Shown here: in pieces, positions 16,528 through 25,246 of the stretch
Numbering within the stretch: position 1 is the stretch's first letter
Layout: the number at the start of each line of letters is the position of its first letter
Origin: Laceyella putida
GTDB lineage: Bacteria; Bacillota; Bacilli; Thermoactinomycetales; Thermoactinomycetaceae
Assembly: GCF_042665195.1 (NCBI RefSeq)
Contig: NZ_JBHTBW010000045.1
Coordinates: forward strand, 62,001-126,000
Length of the DNA: 64,000 bases
Direction of reading: 5' to 3'
Program-made: the position numbers and the translations under genes
Notes under the pieces: generated by a model
What the model was told of the DNA's origin: nothing
Database searches by the model: none
What the model saw: only the letters and a program-made list of their open reading frames with translations

Positions 16528-17325
16528 TTACTCCGATTTTAACTGTCTGACAAATTGTCTGAGAGAAGCCAGAGCCTGATCAATCTGCTGTGGATCAAGG
16601 AGCGCTTGTTGTGCTTCTTCAATTTTCTTCACCAACGCGCTCCCTACCACGACCGCATCCGCATGCCTGCGAAAATGCCGCACATGTTCACCCGTGGATA
16701 CCCCAAACCCCACCGCCGTTGGCACAGGGCTAAACGCGCGCGCCGTCGCCAAAAACTCTTCCACATTGTCGGCAAAATACTGACGCATCCCCGTTGTGCC
16801 CAAGGAAGAGACACAGTAAACGAATCCGCTCGCATCAGAGACAATGCTTTCGATCCGTTCTTTGGAGGTGGGCGTCACCAATGGGATGACGGGAAAATCG
16901 CATTGTTTGCCAACCGCCCGTAACGGGGCGCTTTCTTCATACGGCAGGTCGGGCACGATGATTCCCGCAAATCCGCTTGCTTGCGCTTCTTCCACTAAGG
17001 CTTCCAATCCGTAATGGAGGACGGGATTGAAATACGTAAAGAGAATCAATGGCGTGTGATAACCTTCTTCGCGCAATTCTTTGCCCAACCGCAATACATC
17101 TTGGAGAGAAATGTTGTGTGCCAATGCCCGTTCGGATGCCGCTTGGATCACGGGACCATCTGCCATCGGATCAGAAAAAGGCACACCGAGCTCAATGGCC
17201 GCCGCCCCTTCTTCTTGTAACAAATATAGGATCTTTTTCGATGCCTCCAAACTAGGGTCTCCCGCCGTGATAAAAGGAATGAAATATTGCCCCTCTTGCC
17301 GCAGTCTCACTTCTAGCTTCGTCAT
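16528..17325 (-). CDS. trpA: Tryptophan synthase alpha subunit
   Basis: TIM-barrel subunit of 265 residues that cleaves indole-3-glycerol phosphate to indole. Both catalytic residues are present in AAAIELGVPFSDPMADGP: Glu45 and Asp56. The phosphate-binding loop GFGVST lies near residue 207. It forms the alpha2beta2 complex with TrpB, whose gene overlaps it by four bases (ATGA), suggesting coupled translation. It is the sixth and last trp gene; hisC follows after 34 bp. Confidence 0.97.
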   Translation of the reverse strand: MTKLEVRLRQEGQYFIPFITAGDPSLEASKKILYLLQEEGAAAIELGVPFSDPMADGPVIQAASERALAHNISLQDVLRLGKELREEGYHTPLILFTYFNPVLHYGLEALVEEAQASGFAGIIVPDLPYEESAPLRAVGKQCDFPVIPLVTPTSKERIESIVSDASGFVYCVSSLGTTGMRQYFADNVEEFLATARAFSPVPTAVGFGVSTGEHVRHFRRHADAVVVGSALVKKIEEAQQALLDPQQIDQALASLRQFVRQLKSE

Positions 17326-18527
17326 CCTTGCTCCACCTCCAACGCTTGACGGATCGACTCCACATCTTTATCTCCGCGTCCGGACAAACAGATCAAGACG
17401 ATTTCATCCTTGTGACGCTTTTCGGCCAGCTTGATTCCTTCCGCTATGGCATGGGCCGATTCCAACGCCGGCAAAATCCCTTCCGTGCGGCAGAGAAGTT
17501 GAACCGCGTCAATCGCTTCCTTGTCCGTTGCCGCAGTATAACGCACACGTCCGCTCTCCTTGAGAAAAGCATGTTCAGGCCCCACACCGGGATAATCCAA
17601 TCCGGCTGAAATGGAATGGGCCGGCAACACGCGACCTTCCTGATCCTGCAGGAAATAGCTGTACATGCCGTGCAGCACTCCTGGGCGCCCTTTGGTCAGC
17701 GGAGCGGCATGATACTCAGTGTCAACCCCTTTTCCGGCCGCTTCCACCCCATGCAACCTTACTCCCTGATCTTCAAGGAACGCGGCAAACATCCCGATGG
17801 CATTGCTGCCGCCACCCACACACGCCACGACATCCTCCGGCAATTTCCCCTCACGCGCCACAATTTGTTGTTTTGCCTCATCACTGATGACGCGTTGGAA
17901 GAATTTTACCATCGGCGGATAGGGATGAGGCCCCACGGCAGACCCCAACAGATAAAAAGTCCGGTCCACTTCTGCCACCCAACGGCGCAACGCTTCATTG
18001 GTCGCGTCTTTGAGCGTGCGGGTGCCGGATGTGACGGGAATCACTTTCGCTCCCAAAAGCTCCATCCGAAACACATTTAATTGTTGGCGGCGCACGTCTT
18101 CCTCACCCATGTACACTTCGCATTCCAAACCCAACAGGGCCGCCACGGTCGCAGTCGCTACGCCATGTTGGCCCGCTCCTGTCTCCGCAATCACTTTTCG
18201 CTTGCCCATCCGCTTGGCCAACAGAGCTTGCCCCAAGGCGTTGTTGATTTTATGGGCTCCCGTATGGTTCAAATCTTCCCGCTTCAGATAGATTTTGGCT
18301 CCACCCACCTTCTCGCTCAAGCGAGCAGCCAACGTCAAGGCGGTAGGGCGCCCCGAATAGTGCATGAGCAGCGCCTTGTATTCCGCGATGAAACCCTCAT
18401 CTCGCACCGCTTCGGCAAATCCTTGCTCAAGCTCTTCCAGCGCCATCATGGTCGTTTCCGGCACAAAACGTCCCCCGAATTCACCGTATCTCCATGAGAC
18501 CCGCCGTTCCTCCACCCGATCTTTCAT
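17322..18527 (-). CDS. trpB: Tryptophan synthase beta subunit
   Basis: PLP enzyme of 401 residues that condenses indole with serine. The PLP lysine lies in NHTGAHKINNALGQ (Lys93), and the phosphate-binding CVGGGSNAIGMF near residue 230 is typical. The start codon is one of three in a row (GTG ATG ATG). The third, seven bases after GGGAG, is chosen. The 5' end overlaps trpF by 47 bp, unusually long for this operon, while the 3' end overlaps trpA by four. It belongs to the TrpB1 group that works with TrpA. Confidence 0.97.
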   Translation of the reverse strand: MKDRVEERRVSWRYGEFGGRFVPETTMMALEELEQGFAEAVRDEGFIAEYKALLMHYSGRPTALTLAARLSEKVGGAKIYLKREDLNHTGAHKINNALGQALLAKRMGKRKVIAETGAGQHGVATATVAALLGLECEVYMGEEDVRRQQLNVFRMELLGAKVIPVTSGTRTLKDATNEALRRWVAEVDRTFYLLGSAVGPHPYPPMVKFFQRVISDEAKQQIVAREGKLPEDVVACVGGGSNAIGMFAAFLEDQGVRLHGVEAAGKGVDTEYHAAPLTKGRPGVLHGMYSYFLQDQEGRVLPAHSISAGLDYPGVGPEHAFLKESGRVRYTAATDKEAIDAVQLLCRTEGILPALESAHAIAEGIKLAEKRHKDEIVLICLSGRGDKDVESIRQALEVEQG

Positions 18528-19161
18528 CATCACACTCCCTCACCCTTTCCACAAATCTTTTCATCTTTTCCTCGTCTTTGCTCCCGTCCGTTTCTATGCC
18601 ACTGGAGACGTCGACGCCATCGGGGCCATACGGTTTGATCAAGTTGGCGACATTGTCGGGATGCAAGCCTCCGGCCACCCAAAGAGGAATCTGGAACGCT
18701 TGGGCCGCATCCTTCCAGCGGGGTATTTCCGTCCAATCAAAGGTTTCCCCTGTTCCACCCATGGCCGAATCGAGCAAGATTCGATCAATCCAAGGGGCAT
18801 AGAGCGGCACTTCCGCTTTAAGCACCGCCGTTTGTGACACATGGAACACCTTGCAAAGATCAATCGGCACACGTTCCCGGAGCGCTCTGCAATAAGCTGG
18901 GGATTCCTCTCCATGCAGTTGCAAGCCATCAAAAGAAAATCGGCTCTGCAACTCCGTGATCTCACTCACCGAAGCATCTTTCAGCACGGCCACTTTTTTA
19001 ATGCCCGGTGGAACAGCGGACAGCATTTCCGCCAAACGATCCAAAGGAATCGTCCGTTTGCGTCCGGGCACCAATATGAACCCCATGGCATCAATGGGAA
19101 GAGAGGATGCCTTCCGCACATCCTCCACCGTCCGAAACCCACACAGCTTGATCCGCGTCAT
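18481..19161 (-). CDS. trpF: Phosphoribosylanthranilate isomerase
   Basis: TIM-barrel enzyme of 226 residues. The catalytic cysteine is in KLCGFR (Cys7) and the general acid Asp is in LLDSAMGGTGETF near residue 130. It rearranges N-(5'-phosphoribosyl)anthranilate in the tryptophan pathway. The C-terminus runs about 15 residues past the usual family end (RSGGGTAGLMEIR), and this tail is encoded by the stretch that overlaps the start of trpB. It overlaps trpC by four bases at its start. Confidence 0.95.
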   Translation of the reverse strand: MTRIKLCGFRTVEDVRKASSLPIDAMGFILVPGRKRTIPLDRLAEMLSAVPPGIKKVAVLKDASVSEITELQSRFSFDGLQLHGEESPAYCRALRERVPIDLCKVFHVSQTAVLKAEVPLYAPWIDRILLDSAMGGTGETFDWTEIPRWKDAAQAFQIPLWVAGGLHPDNVANLIKPYGPDGVDVSSGIETDGSKDEEKMKRFVERVRECDDERSGGGTAGLMEIR

Positions 19162-19946
19162 GGGGACTTCACTCGCTTCAACTCACGCAAAGCCTGCGCC
19201 GGATCGGCCTGTCGCATTAGGTATTCACCCACCAAGATTCCTTGGACTCCCGCATCTGCCATCCGCTTCGCATCCGTCGGTGAATGAATCCCGCTTTCCC
19301 CGATCACCGGAAGTTCGCTCGGCAACTTGGGGCGCACCCGCTCCGTTACCGCCAAATTGGTGGCAAATGTCTCCAGATTGCGGTTGTTGATGCCGATCAC
19401 ATCCGCCCCGCAAGCCAAGGAGGCTTCTATTTCCGTTTCATCATGGATTTCAACCAATACTTCCATACCCAATCGATGGGCCGTTTCACTCAACAGGATC
19501 AGGCGCTTTTCGTCGAGCGCGGCCACAATCAGCAAGATGGCGTCGGCGCCAATCAATTTGCTCTCCAACACCTGAATCGGGTCAATGATAAAATCTTTGC
19601 GCAGAACGGGCAGGGACACCTGATTCTTTACTTTGCTCAAGTTTTCATTGGAACCTTTAAAGAAAGAGACATCCGTTAAAACAGAGATCGCATTGGCGCC
19701 ACCTGCTTCATATGCCGACGCGAACGAGATCGGATCCACTTCTTCGCGAATGATTCCTTTCGATGGAGAGGCGGGCTTAATCTCTGCGATGACCGCCAAT
19801 CCCCGCTCGCGCTTTATGCTCTCGGCCAAAGATATCCCTTTGAGCATCCGCGCCGCCTGATCCCATTTCTCATCCGTAACCGATTGAACCAATCGGGCCA
19901 ATTCATGCTGTTTCTGAGTTAGAATGTTATCAAGAAACATGTGCAA
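19158..19946 (-). CDS. trpC: Indole-3-glycerol phosphate synthase
   Basis: TIM-barrel enzyme of 262 residues. The substrate-binding motif AEIKPASPSKG is at about 54-64, the catalytic Lys in LPVLRKDFIID near 112, and NNRNLETF near 184. It closes the indole ring from CdRP. The gene overlaps trpD by 17 bp upstream and trpF by 4 bp downstream, so the whole block is translationally linked. It is a single-domain protein and not fused with TrpF as in enterobacteria. Confidence 0.96.
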   Translation of the reverse strand: MHMFLDNILTQKQHELARLVQSVTDEKWDQAARMLKGISLAESIKRERGLAVIAEIKPASPSKGIIREEVDPISFASAYEAGGANAISVLTDVSFFKGSNENLSKVKNQVSLPVLRKDFIIDPIQVLESKLIGADAILLIVAALDEKRLILLSETAHRLGMEVLVEIHDETEIEASLACGADVIGINNRNLETFATNLAVTERVRPKLPSELPVIGESGIHSPTDAKRMADAGVQGILVGEYLMRQADPAQALRELKRVKSP

Positions 19947-20958
19947 CCTCCTGTGATAAGCGGATCACTTCATCTAATTTGCGCATGGCGGCACCCGAGG
20001 CGATGACGCGCAGCGCTTCTTTGACTCCATCGGCCAACGATGCCGCTTTGCCCGCCAAGTAGATGACCGCGCCCGCATTCAGTGCGACAATGTCGCGGGC
20101 GCCGCCCTCAATCCGGCCATCAAAAATCCCTTGAATCAGTGTCGCATTCTTCTCTGGCGTACCGCCCGCGATCTCTTCATTTGCCACTCTTGGCAAACCG
20201 ATCGCTTCCGGTGTGACTTCATACGTCTCCACCCGTCCGTCCCGCAGTTCACTCACTTGCGTCTCCGCCGTATTGGTCAGTTCATCCAAGCCATCTCGCC
20301 CCGCCACGACCATCGCCCGCCTGATTCCCAACCGCATGAGCACATGGGCGACAGGTTCTGTCAACGCGGCATCGTACACCCCGACCAATTGCACCTTGAC
20401 CCCAGCCGGGTTGCAAAGAGGTCCCAAAAGATTGAAAAAGGTGCGAAATCCCAATTCCTTACGCGTCGGCATCACATGCTTCATCGCCGGATGATAAAGT
20501 TGCGCAAATAAAAACGCCAACCCCGTTTGATTCAATAAACGTTCCGCCTCATTGGGTTTGAGGCCGATATGCACACCCAACGCCTCCAACACATCCGCGC
20601 TGCCACTCTTGCCGGAGGCTGCCCGGTTTCCGTGTTTTACGACCGGGATGCCACTTGCCGCTACAACAAAGGCGGTGGCCGTCGAGATGTTAAATGTTTT
20701 TCCGCCATCTCCGCCCGTGCCGCAGGTGTCCACCGCATCGGCAAAAGCCGTCGACACAGGCACAGCCTGCGCGCGCATCCCTTGGGCAAATCCAAGGAGT
20801 TCGTCAATGGTTTCCCCTTTCATGCGAAGTGAGGTCAGCAAACTGGCGATTTGGACCGGCGTCGCACTTCCCCCCATCATGCATTCCATCGCTTGTTTTG
20901 CTTCTTCCGCTGTCAAATGCCGCCCCTCGACCACTTTTTTAACCAAAGCCGCAATCAT
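19930..20958 (-). CDS. trpD: Anthranilate phosphoribosyltransferase
   Basis: Enzyme of 342 residues that transfers phosphoribose from PRPP to anthranilate. The PRPP loop DTCGTGGDGG is at residues 77-86, followed by FNISTATAF and the KHGNRAASGKSGSAD anthranilate and PRPP region at 108-122. It is not fused to a glutamine amidotransferase, so TrpE must use a TrpG/PabA subunit encoded elsewhere, as in B. subtilis. It overlaps trpE by four bases and trpC by 17. Confidence 0.96.
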   Translation of the reverse strand: MIAALVKKVVEGRHLTAEEAKQAMECMMGGSATPVQIASLLTSLRMKGETIDELLGFAQGMRAQAVPVSTAFADAVDTCGTGGDGGKTFNISTATAFVVAASGIPVVKHGNRAASGKSGSADVLEALGVHIGLKPNEAERLLNQTGLAFLFAQLYHPAMKHVMPTRKELGFRTFFNLLGPLCNPAGVKVQLVGVYDAALTEPVAHVLMRLGIRRAMVVAGRDGLDELTNTAETQVSELRDGRVETYEVTPEAIGLPRVANEEIAGGTPEKNATLIQGIFDGRIEGGARDIVALNAGAVIYLAGKAASLADGVKEALRVIASGAAMRKLDEVIRLSQEVAHVS

Positions 20959-22478
20959 TTCAATCCCTCCACATATTCCGTCTCTTTGGCTAACTTAAGC
21001 GCGGTCAACATTCCCTTGGCTTTATGCGATGTTTCCATGAACTCACGATAAGGATCCGAATCGGCCACAATCCCCGCTCCCGCTTGCACCGTTGCGATCT
21101 GATCTTGAAAGTGGATCGTTCGGATGGCGATGCATGAATCGAGATTGCCGGTAAAACTCAAATATAGGATCGCTCCGCCATACACGCCACGCGGCGCCGG
21201 TTCGAACTCACGGATGATCTCCATCGCCCTGATTTTTGGGGCGCCCGATAACGTTCCGGCGGGGAAGCAAGCCTGTAAGGCTTCAAGGGCGTGCACCCCT
21301 TCTTTCAATGTCGCTTCCAAATAGGAAACCAGATGCATCACATGGGAGTATTTCTCCACGACCATCCCTTCACGGACTTGCACCGTCCCATACTCCGCGA
21401 CCCGCCCCAGATCATTGCGACCCAGGTCAACCAGCATCACATGTTCGGCAATTTCTTTCTCATCCTTCATCAAATTTTCCATCAATTGCCGATCCTCAAG
21501 CTCGTGTTTGCCCCGCGGGCGTGTCCCGGCGATTGGACAGATTTCTACCAAGCGATCTGTCACCCGGACAATCCGCTCCGGGGAGGTGCCAACGATCTGC
21601 TCTTTTCCGAGGCGCAAATAGTACATATAAGGTGAGGGATTGAGCACGCGCAAGATCCGATAGACACGAAACGGATCAGGCGGATGAGGCTGGGTAAATT
21701 TGCGGGACAACACCACTTGAAAGATGTCACCTGCCCGAATATGCTCCTTCGCCATCTCCACTAAGCCCATATAACCTTCCTTGTCTATATTGGCCCATTC
21801 TTCATATGATTCGGAATCAAGCGTCGTGGCGGACTGAATGGGCATCGACCCCCTTGGTCCCCCTTGCAGCGTCTGGGCGCTCCACTCTTCCAGCTCTCGC
21901 ACAACCTGTTGATACCGGCCAGATAAAGTAGCCTCTGTTTCTTGATCGCGCAGAAGCAGATGTTGCACAAAGGTAACGGTCAGCTTGAGATGATCAAATA
22001 TGATCATCCGATCAGCCACCATCAGATGGATATCATAAGCCCGAGAGTCTTCGGGCGGATGGGTGATGGGACGGGAAGGTTCCATAAAACGGACCGATTC
22101 ATAGCTCACATACCCCACCGCCCCACCGAGAAAAGGGGCATGATGAGCATATTGCGGCGCCTGAAATTGACCGATCCATTCTTGCAAAAATCGTAAAGGA
22201 TGGGCCGTTTCCACCGTGCGGCTTCCATTTTTGTCTTCGATCGTGAACTGGTTGCCTTTGCTCTTCAAAATGCACATCGGTTTGGCTCCAATCATGGAGT
22301 AACGCGCCCACCGCTCGCCCCCTTCCACACTTTCCAACAGAAAGGCGTAAGGATCTTCTTTCACCCGTTCAAACAAACGAATCGGCGTCTCCGTATCGGC
22401 AACCACGGTCTTGCAAATGGGAATAAAAGAATATGAAGAGGATAAAGATTGAAATGCTTCATATGCGGGGTAAATCAA
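20955..22478 (-). CDS. trpE: Anthranilate synthase component I
   Basis: Chorismate-using enzyme of 507 residues. An N-terminal regulatory segment contains LLESVEGGERWARYSMIG. The catalytic domain has AGDIFQVVLSRKF, NPSPYMYYLRL, PIAGTRPRG, HLVSYLEA and GAPKIRAMEII. The start chosen is a TTG six bases after GGAGGGA, at 22478. The open frame continues 38 codons upstream, but that part covers the trp attenuator and has no family resemblance. Expression should be controlled by the TRAP leader just upstream, and translation by the non-ATG start. First gene of trpEDCFBA. Confidence 0.95.
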   Translation of the reverse strand: MIYPAYEAFQSLSSSYSFIPICKTVVADTETPIRLFERVKEDPYAFLLESVEGGERWARYSMIGAKPMCILKSKGNQFTIEDKNGSRTVETAHPLRFLQEWIGQFQAPQYAHHAPFLGGAVGYVSYESVRFMEPSRPITHPPEDSRAYDIHLMVADRMIIFDHLKLTVTFVQHLLLRDQETEATLSGRYQQVVRELEEWSAQTLQGGPRGSMPIQSATTLDSESYEEWANIDKEGYMGLVEMAKEHIRAGDIFQVVLSRKFTQPHPPDPFRVYRILRVLNPSPYMYYLRLGKEQIVGTSPERIVRVTDRLVEICPIAGTRPRGKHELEDRQLMENLMKDEKEIAEHVMLVDLGRNDLGRVAEYGTVQVREGMVVEKYSHVMHLVSYLEATLKEGVHALEALQACFPAGTLSGAPKIRAMEIIREFEPAPRGVYGGAILYLSFTGNLDSCIAIRTIHFQDQIATVQAGAGIVADSDPYREFMETSHKAKGMLTALKLAKETEYVEGLK

Positions 22479-22543
22479 GGATACTCCCTCCTTCTCAATC
22501 AGGCGAGAAGAGAGAAAAGGATATAGGGGATCGTGATGCAAAT

Positions 22544-22572
22544 AAAAAAGCCAAAGCAAATGAGCTCTGACT
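22544..22572 (-). terminator. trp leader attenuator terminator
   Basis: In RNA sense, AGUCAGAGC pairs with GCUUUGGCU (nine pairs, two G-U) around a UCAUUU loop and is followed by U6. It lies 66 bp before the trpE start. Its left arm and loop overlap the 3' arm of the antiterminator at 22561-22570. Confidence 0.75.
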
Positions 22573-22608
22573 GAAGTTGTCTTAATCTTCATCTTCTGGC
22601 TCAGCTCA
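22561..22608 (-). promoter_or_regulatory. trp leader antiterminator hairpin
   Basis: In RNA sense, UGAGCUGA (22608-22601) pairs with UCAGAGCUCA (22570-22561), with a two-base bulge. The 5' arm contains the last two TRAP triplets, and the 3' arm overlaps the terminator. TRAP binding would therefore block this hairpin and let the terminator form. Confidence 0.7.
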
Positions 22609-22658
22609 TCTATACTATATCCTATTCTCCACTCAACTCAGCTCTCAACTAATAACTA
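22600..22658 (-). promoter_or_regulatory. TRAP binding site: eleven GAG/UAG triplets in the trpE leader
   Basis: Read 5'-3' on the minus strand, eleven triplets follow in order: TAG TAG GAG GAG GAG GAG TAG TAG TAG GAG GAG. They are separated by 2 or 4 bases, seven of the ten spacers being 2. Two more GAG triplets (22684-22682 and 22671-22669) lie just upstream. Eleven triplets match the eleven subunits of TRAP, which is encoded at 31606-31827. Confidence 0.9.
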
Positions 22659-22697
22659 ATCAAACCAACTCAATCTTATGTCTCATCTTATTAAAAG

Positions 22698-22726
22698 ACT
22701 TTATCGAAGCTTCAACAGAATGTCAA
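22698..22726 (-). promoter_or_regulatory. Sigma-A promoter of the trp operon
   Basis: TTGACA (22726-22721) is followed after 17 bp by TAAAGT (22703-22698) on the minus strand. The transcript would begin near 22691, about 30 nt before the triplet array, giving a leader of about 210 nt. Confidence 0.8.
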
Positions 22727-22736
22727 CCCATATCCC

Positions 22737-22779
22737 AAAAAAGAAACGGGCCACCCTGCCTAAGCGGACCGTTTCTTTT
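22737..22779 (-). terminator. Terminator of aroC-aroB
   Basis: AAAAGAAACGG and CCGTTTCTTTT form a long stem with a large, partly paired loop, 3' of aroB. It isolates aroC-aroB from the trp promoter directly downstream. Confidence 0.75.
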
Positions 22780-22784
22780 GATCG

Positions 22785-23876
22785 TCAAGCATGTATTTCC
22801 TTTAACACCTGAGTGATTTGATCTTCTGCGATCCCACGCACCAACTCAACTTGCCCCAACTGTTTGGCCAACACAAACGCATAATGGCCACCACGCACTT
22901 TTTTGTCTTTCTTCATCGCGTCAAGGAGAGCCTGCTGAGGCCAGTCTTCCGTATAGCGGATGGGCAAACGCAAGCGATGGAGAAGTTGTTCCGTCCGGTG
23001 CACCAACATTTCCGGAGCCCCCAGCAAGCGAACGCTCAATCTTGCCGCACCCGCCATACCAATGGCGATCGCTTCCCCGTGGGTATACCTTTGATACGCC
23101 GACACCGCCTCCAAGGCATGGCCGATCGTGTGTCCATAATTGAGTATGGCCCGGATGCCCAATTCTTTCTCATCTTGGGATACAATCGCAGACTTGATCT
23201 CACAGCCGCGATAAATCGCCTCCGTCATCCGTTCGGGGTCCAGAGCGAGCAAAGCCTCGGCGTGCGCCTCCAACCACTCCACAAACGAAACATCCCAGAT
23301 CAAGGCGTGTTTGGCCACTTCCGCAAGTCCGGAAACCACTTCGCGCGCAGGCAATGACGCCAACACATCAACGTCAAACACCACCATCAACGGTTGATGA
23401 AACGCCCCGATAAAGTTTTTGCCCAACGCATGATTAACACCCACTTTTCCACCCACACTGCTGTCATGCGCCAACAAGGTTGTCGGCAATTGGATAAAGG
23501 GAATGCCCCGCATATAGGTGGCAGCGACAAACCCGGCCAAATCCCCCACCACACCGCCACCCAAAGCCAGCACCAAACTGCTGCGATCAAGTCCAAACCG
23601 CAGACAGTCCCCGATCACCTGTTCAACGACACTCAGCTTTTTGCTCTCTTCGCCAGGGGGAATGACACTTAATCCCACCTGATACCCCGCGGCCTGCAAG
23701 GAAGCTTGCATAGGCAGGCCATACAACGGAGCGACATGGCTGTCTGAAATCAGCATCAACATTCGTTCTTTCCCAATCCCGTTTTCTGTCAACAACTGCG
23801 GCAATAACTGATGGGTCCCCTGACCGATGCGAATGGGATAGCGATGACCGGCAACATCAACCAGCAAGGTTTTCAT
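22785..23876 (-). CDS. aroB: 3-dehydroquinate synthase
   Basis: NAD- and metal-dependent enzyme of 363 residues that makes 3-dehydroquinate from DAHP. The NAD-binding LALGGGVVGDLAGFVAATYM and PTTLLAHDSSVGGKVGVN segments are clear, as are the metal ligands Glu in LAEVAKHALI and His in NYGHTIGHALE and HGEAIAIGM. The start is the ATG (MKTLLVDV) that overlaps the aroC stop by one base (TGATG). An in-frame upstream extension lies inside aroC and is not used. Coupled to aroC; B. subtilis has the same aroF-aroB pair but with aroH after it. Confidence 0.95.
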   Translation of the reverse strand: MKTLLVDVAGHRYPIRIGQGTHQLLPQLLTENGIGKERMLMLISDSHVAPLYGLPMQASLQAAGYQVGLSVIPPGEESKKLSVVEQVIGDCLRFGLDRSSLVLALGGGVVGDLAGFVAATYMRGIPFIQLPTTLLAHDSSVGGKVGVNHALGKNFIGAFHQPLMVVFDVDVLASLPAREVVSGLAEVAKHALIWDVSFVEWLEAHAEALLALDPERMTEAIYRGCEIKSAIVSQDEKELGIRAILNYGHTIGHALEAVSAYQRYTHGEAIAIGMAGAARLSVRLLGAPEMLVHRTEQLLHRLRLPIRYTEDWPQQALLDAMKKDKKVRGGHYAFVLAKQLGQVELVRGIAEDQITQVLKEIHA

Positions 23877-25036
23877 CAGAAGTTCAACACCCTTTCGCGA
23901 TAGCGGGCCAGTTGTTCTTTCAGTTCGCTCAATGTGTCCGCGGGGAATTTTTCCAACAACGCGCGCGCGACTTCCCATGCCACGACGTTTTCCGCCACGA
24001 CGCAAGCCGCTGGCACAGCACAACTGTCCGAGCGCTCAATGCTTGCGGCAAACGGTTCTTTACTATCGATATCAACACTGAGGAGCGGCTTGTAAAGCGT
24101 GGGAATCGGCTTCATCACCCCGCGAACCACAATCGGTTCTCCTGTCGTCATGCCGCCTTCAAAACCGCCCAAACGATTGGTCCGGCGGCTAAATCCCTTT
24201 TCCGTCGACCACTCGATTTCATCATGCACTTGCGAACCAAGGCGACTGGCCGCTTCAAAGCCAATCCCAAACTCGACCCCTTTAAAAGCGTTGATGCTGA
24301 CTACCGCTTGCGCGATGCGGGCATCCAATTTGCGGTCCCAGTGCACATGACTCCCCAAGCCAACCGGCACTCCCTCCACGATCACTTCCACGATGCCTCC
24401 AAGGGAGTCCCCTTCTTTTTTCGCTTGATCAATGAGCGACATCATCTGTTGTTCGGCCTCTGGGTCCAAACAACGGACAGGGGACCGCTCCGCACGCTCG
24501 AGACGTTCATCCCAAGACAGCTCCACCCGTTTCGCTTCGACGTCGCCAATGCGCAGCACATGTCCGGCGATGCGGATGCCGCATTCCTCCAGGATCAGAC
24601 GCGCCACAGCCCCCGCCGCCACACGCATCGTGGTTTCACGCGCACTGGAGCGTTCCAATACATCGCGCATGTCGCGGTGATCGTATTTGATCGCTCCATT
24701 CAAATCCGCATGTCCCGGGCGCGGACGCGAGATGCGACGCTTTTCGGCTTCTTCAGGCAATGGATCCGTACTCATCACTTTTTGCCAGTGCGTCCAGTCT
24801 TTGTTCTCAACCACGAGCGTTACCGGGGCACCCGTCGTCTCGCCAAAGCGGACACCGGACAAAATCTGCACCTGATCTTTCTCAATCTGCATCCGGCGGC
24901 CCCGGCCATACCCTTTTTGGCGGCGCGCTAATTGGAAGTCGATTTTCTCTTTGCTGAAAGGCAGATGACTTGGCAGCCCTTCAATGATTAATGTCAGTTG
25001 CGGTCCATGCGACTCGCCGGCGGTTAAGTATCTCAT
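23876..25036 (-). CDS. aroC: Chorismate synthase
   Basis: FMN-dependent enzyme of 386 residues, last step to chorismate. The N-terminal MRYLTAGESHGPQL signature, RRISRPRPGHADLNGAIKY and DVLERSSARETTMRVAAGA carry the phosphate and flavin contacts. It supplies TrpE, TyrA (through prephenate) and, notably, MqnA in this window. Preceded by an AGGAGAGG ribosome site. It is the first gene of the aroC-aroB pair. A TATGAT element about 70 bp upstream could be its -10 box but no good -35 was seen. Called aroF in B. subtilis. Confidence 0.96.
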   Translation of the reverse strand: MRYLTAGESHGPQLTLIIEGLPSHLPFSKEKIDFQLARRQKGYGRGRRMQIEKDQVQILSGVRFGETTGAPVTLVVENKDWTHWQKVMSTDPLPEEAEKRRISRPRPGHADLNGAIKYDHRDMRDVLERSSARETTMRVAAGAVARLILEECGIRIAGHVLRIGDVEAKRVELSWDERLERAERSPVRCLDPEAEQQMMSLIDQAKKEGDSLGGIVEVIVEGVPVGLGSHVHWDRKLDARIAQAVVSINAFKGVEFGIGFEAASRLGSQVHDEIEWSTEKGFSRRTNRLGGFEGGMTTGEPIVVRGVMKPIPTLYKPLLSVDIDSKEPFAASIERSDSCAVPAACVVAENVVAWEVARALLEKFPADTLSELKEQLARYRERVLNF

Positions 25037-25135
25037 CTCTCATCGTCCTCTCCTAATCTAAGCTCACTCCACCATAGTTGGATAAAAATTTGTTAGTAAT
25101 CATACCATAGTTTTGAAGCGTAAAAAATAAGATTT

Positions 25136-25173
25136 AACAAAAAATAACCCGATCGCTTCAGAACCGGGTTATT
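25136..25173 (-). terminator. Second terminator upstream of aroC
   Basis: AATAACCCG and CGGGTTATT with a 13-nt loop are followed on the minus strand by T6G. It lies 63 bp after the first hairpin and insulates aroC. Confidence 0.75.
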
Positions 25174-25212
25174 GTAACCGCATACAATCCGATCGTTTGT
25201 TATTTTCCATCA

Positions 25213-25246
25213 ATCAAAAAACCGACTTATGGGTTAAGTCGGTTTT
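25213..25246 (-). terminator. Terminator after the 58-residue small gene
   Basis: AAAACCGACTTA and TAAGTCGGTTTT pair around a five-base loop, followed by T6 on the minus strand. Confidence 0.85.

Noticed and set aside
23877..24023. 49-codon N-terminal extension of aroB
   Set aside because: It lies wholly inside aroC and has no similarity to dehydroquinate synthases; the ATG overlapping the aroC stop fits the family.
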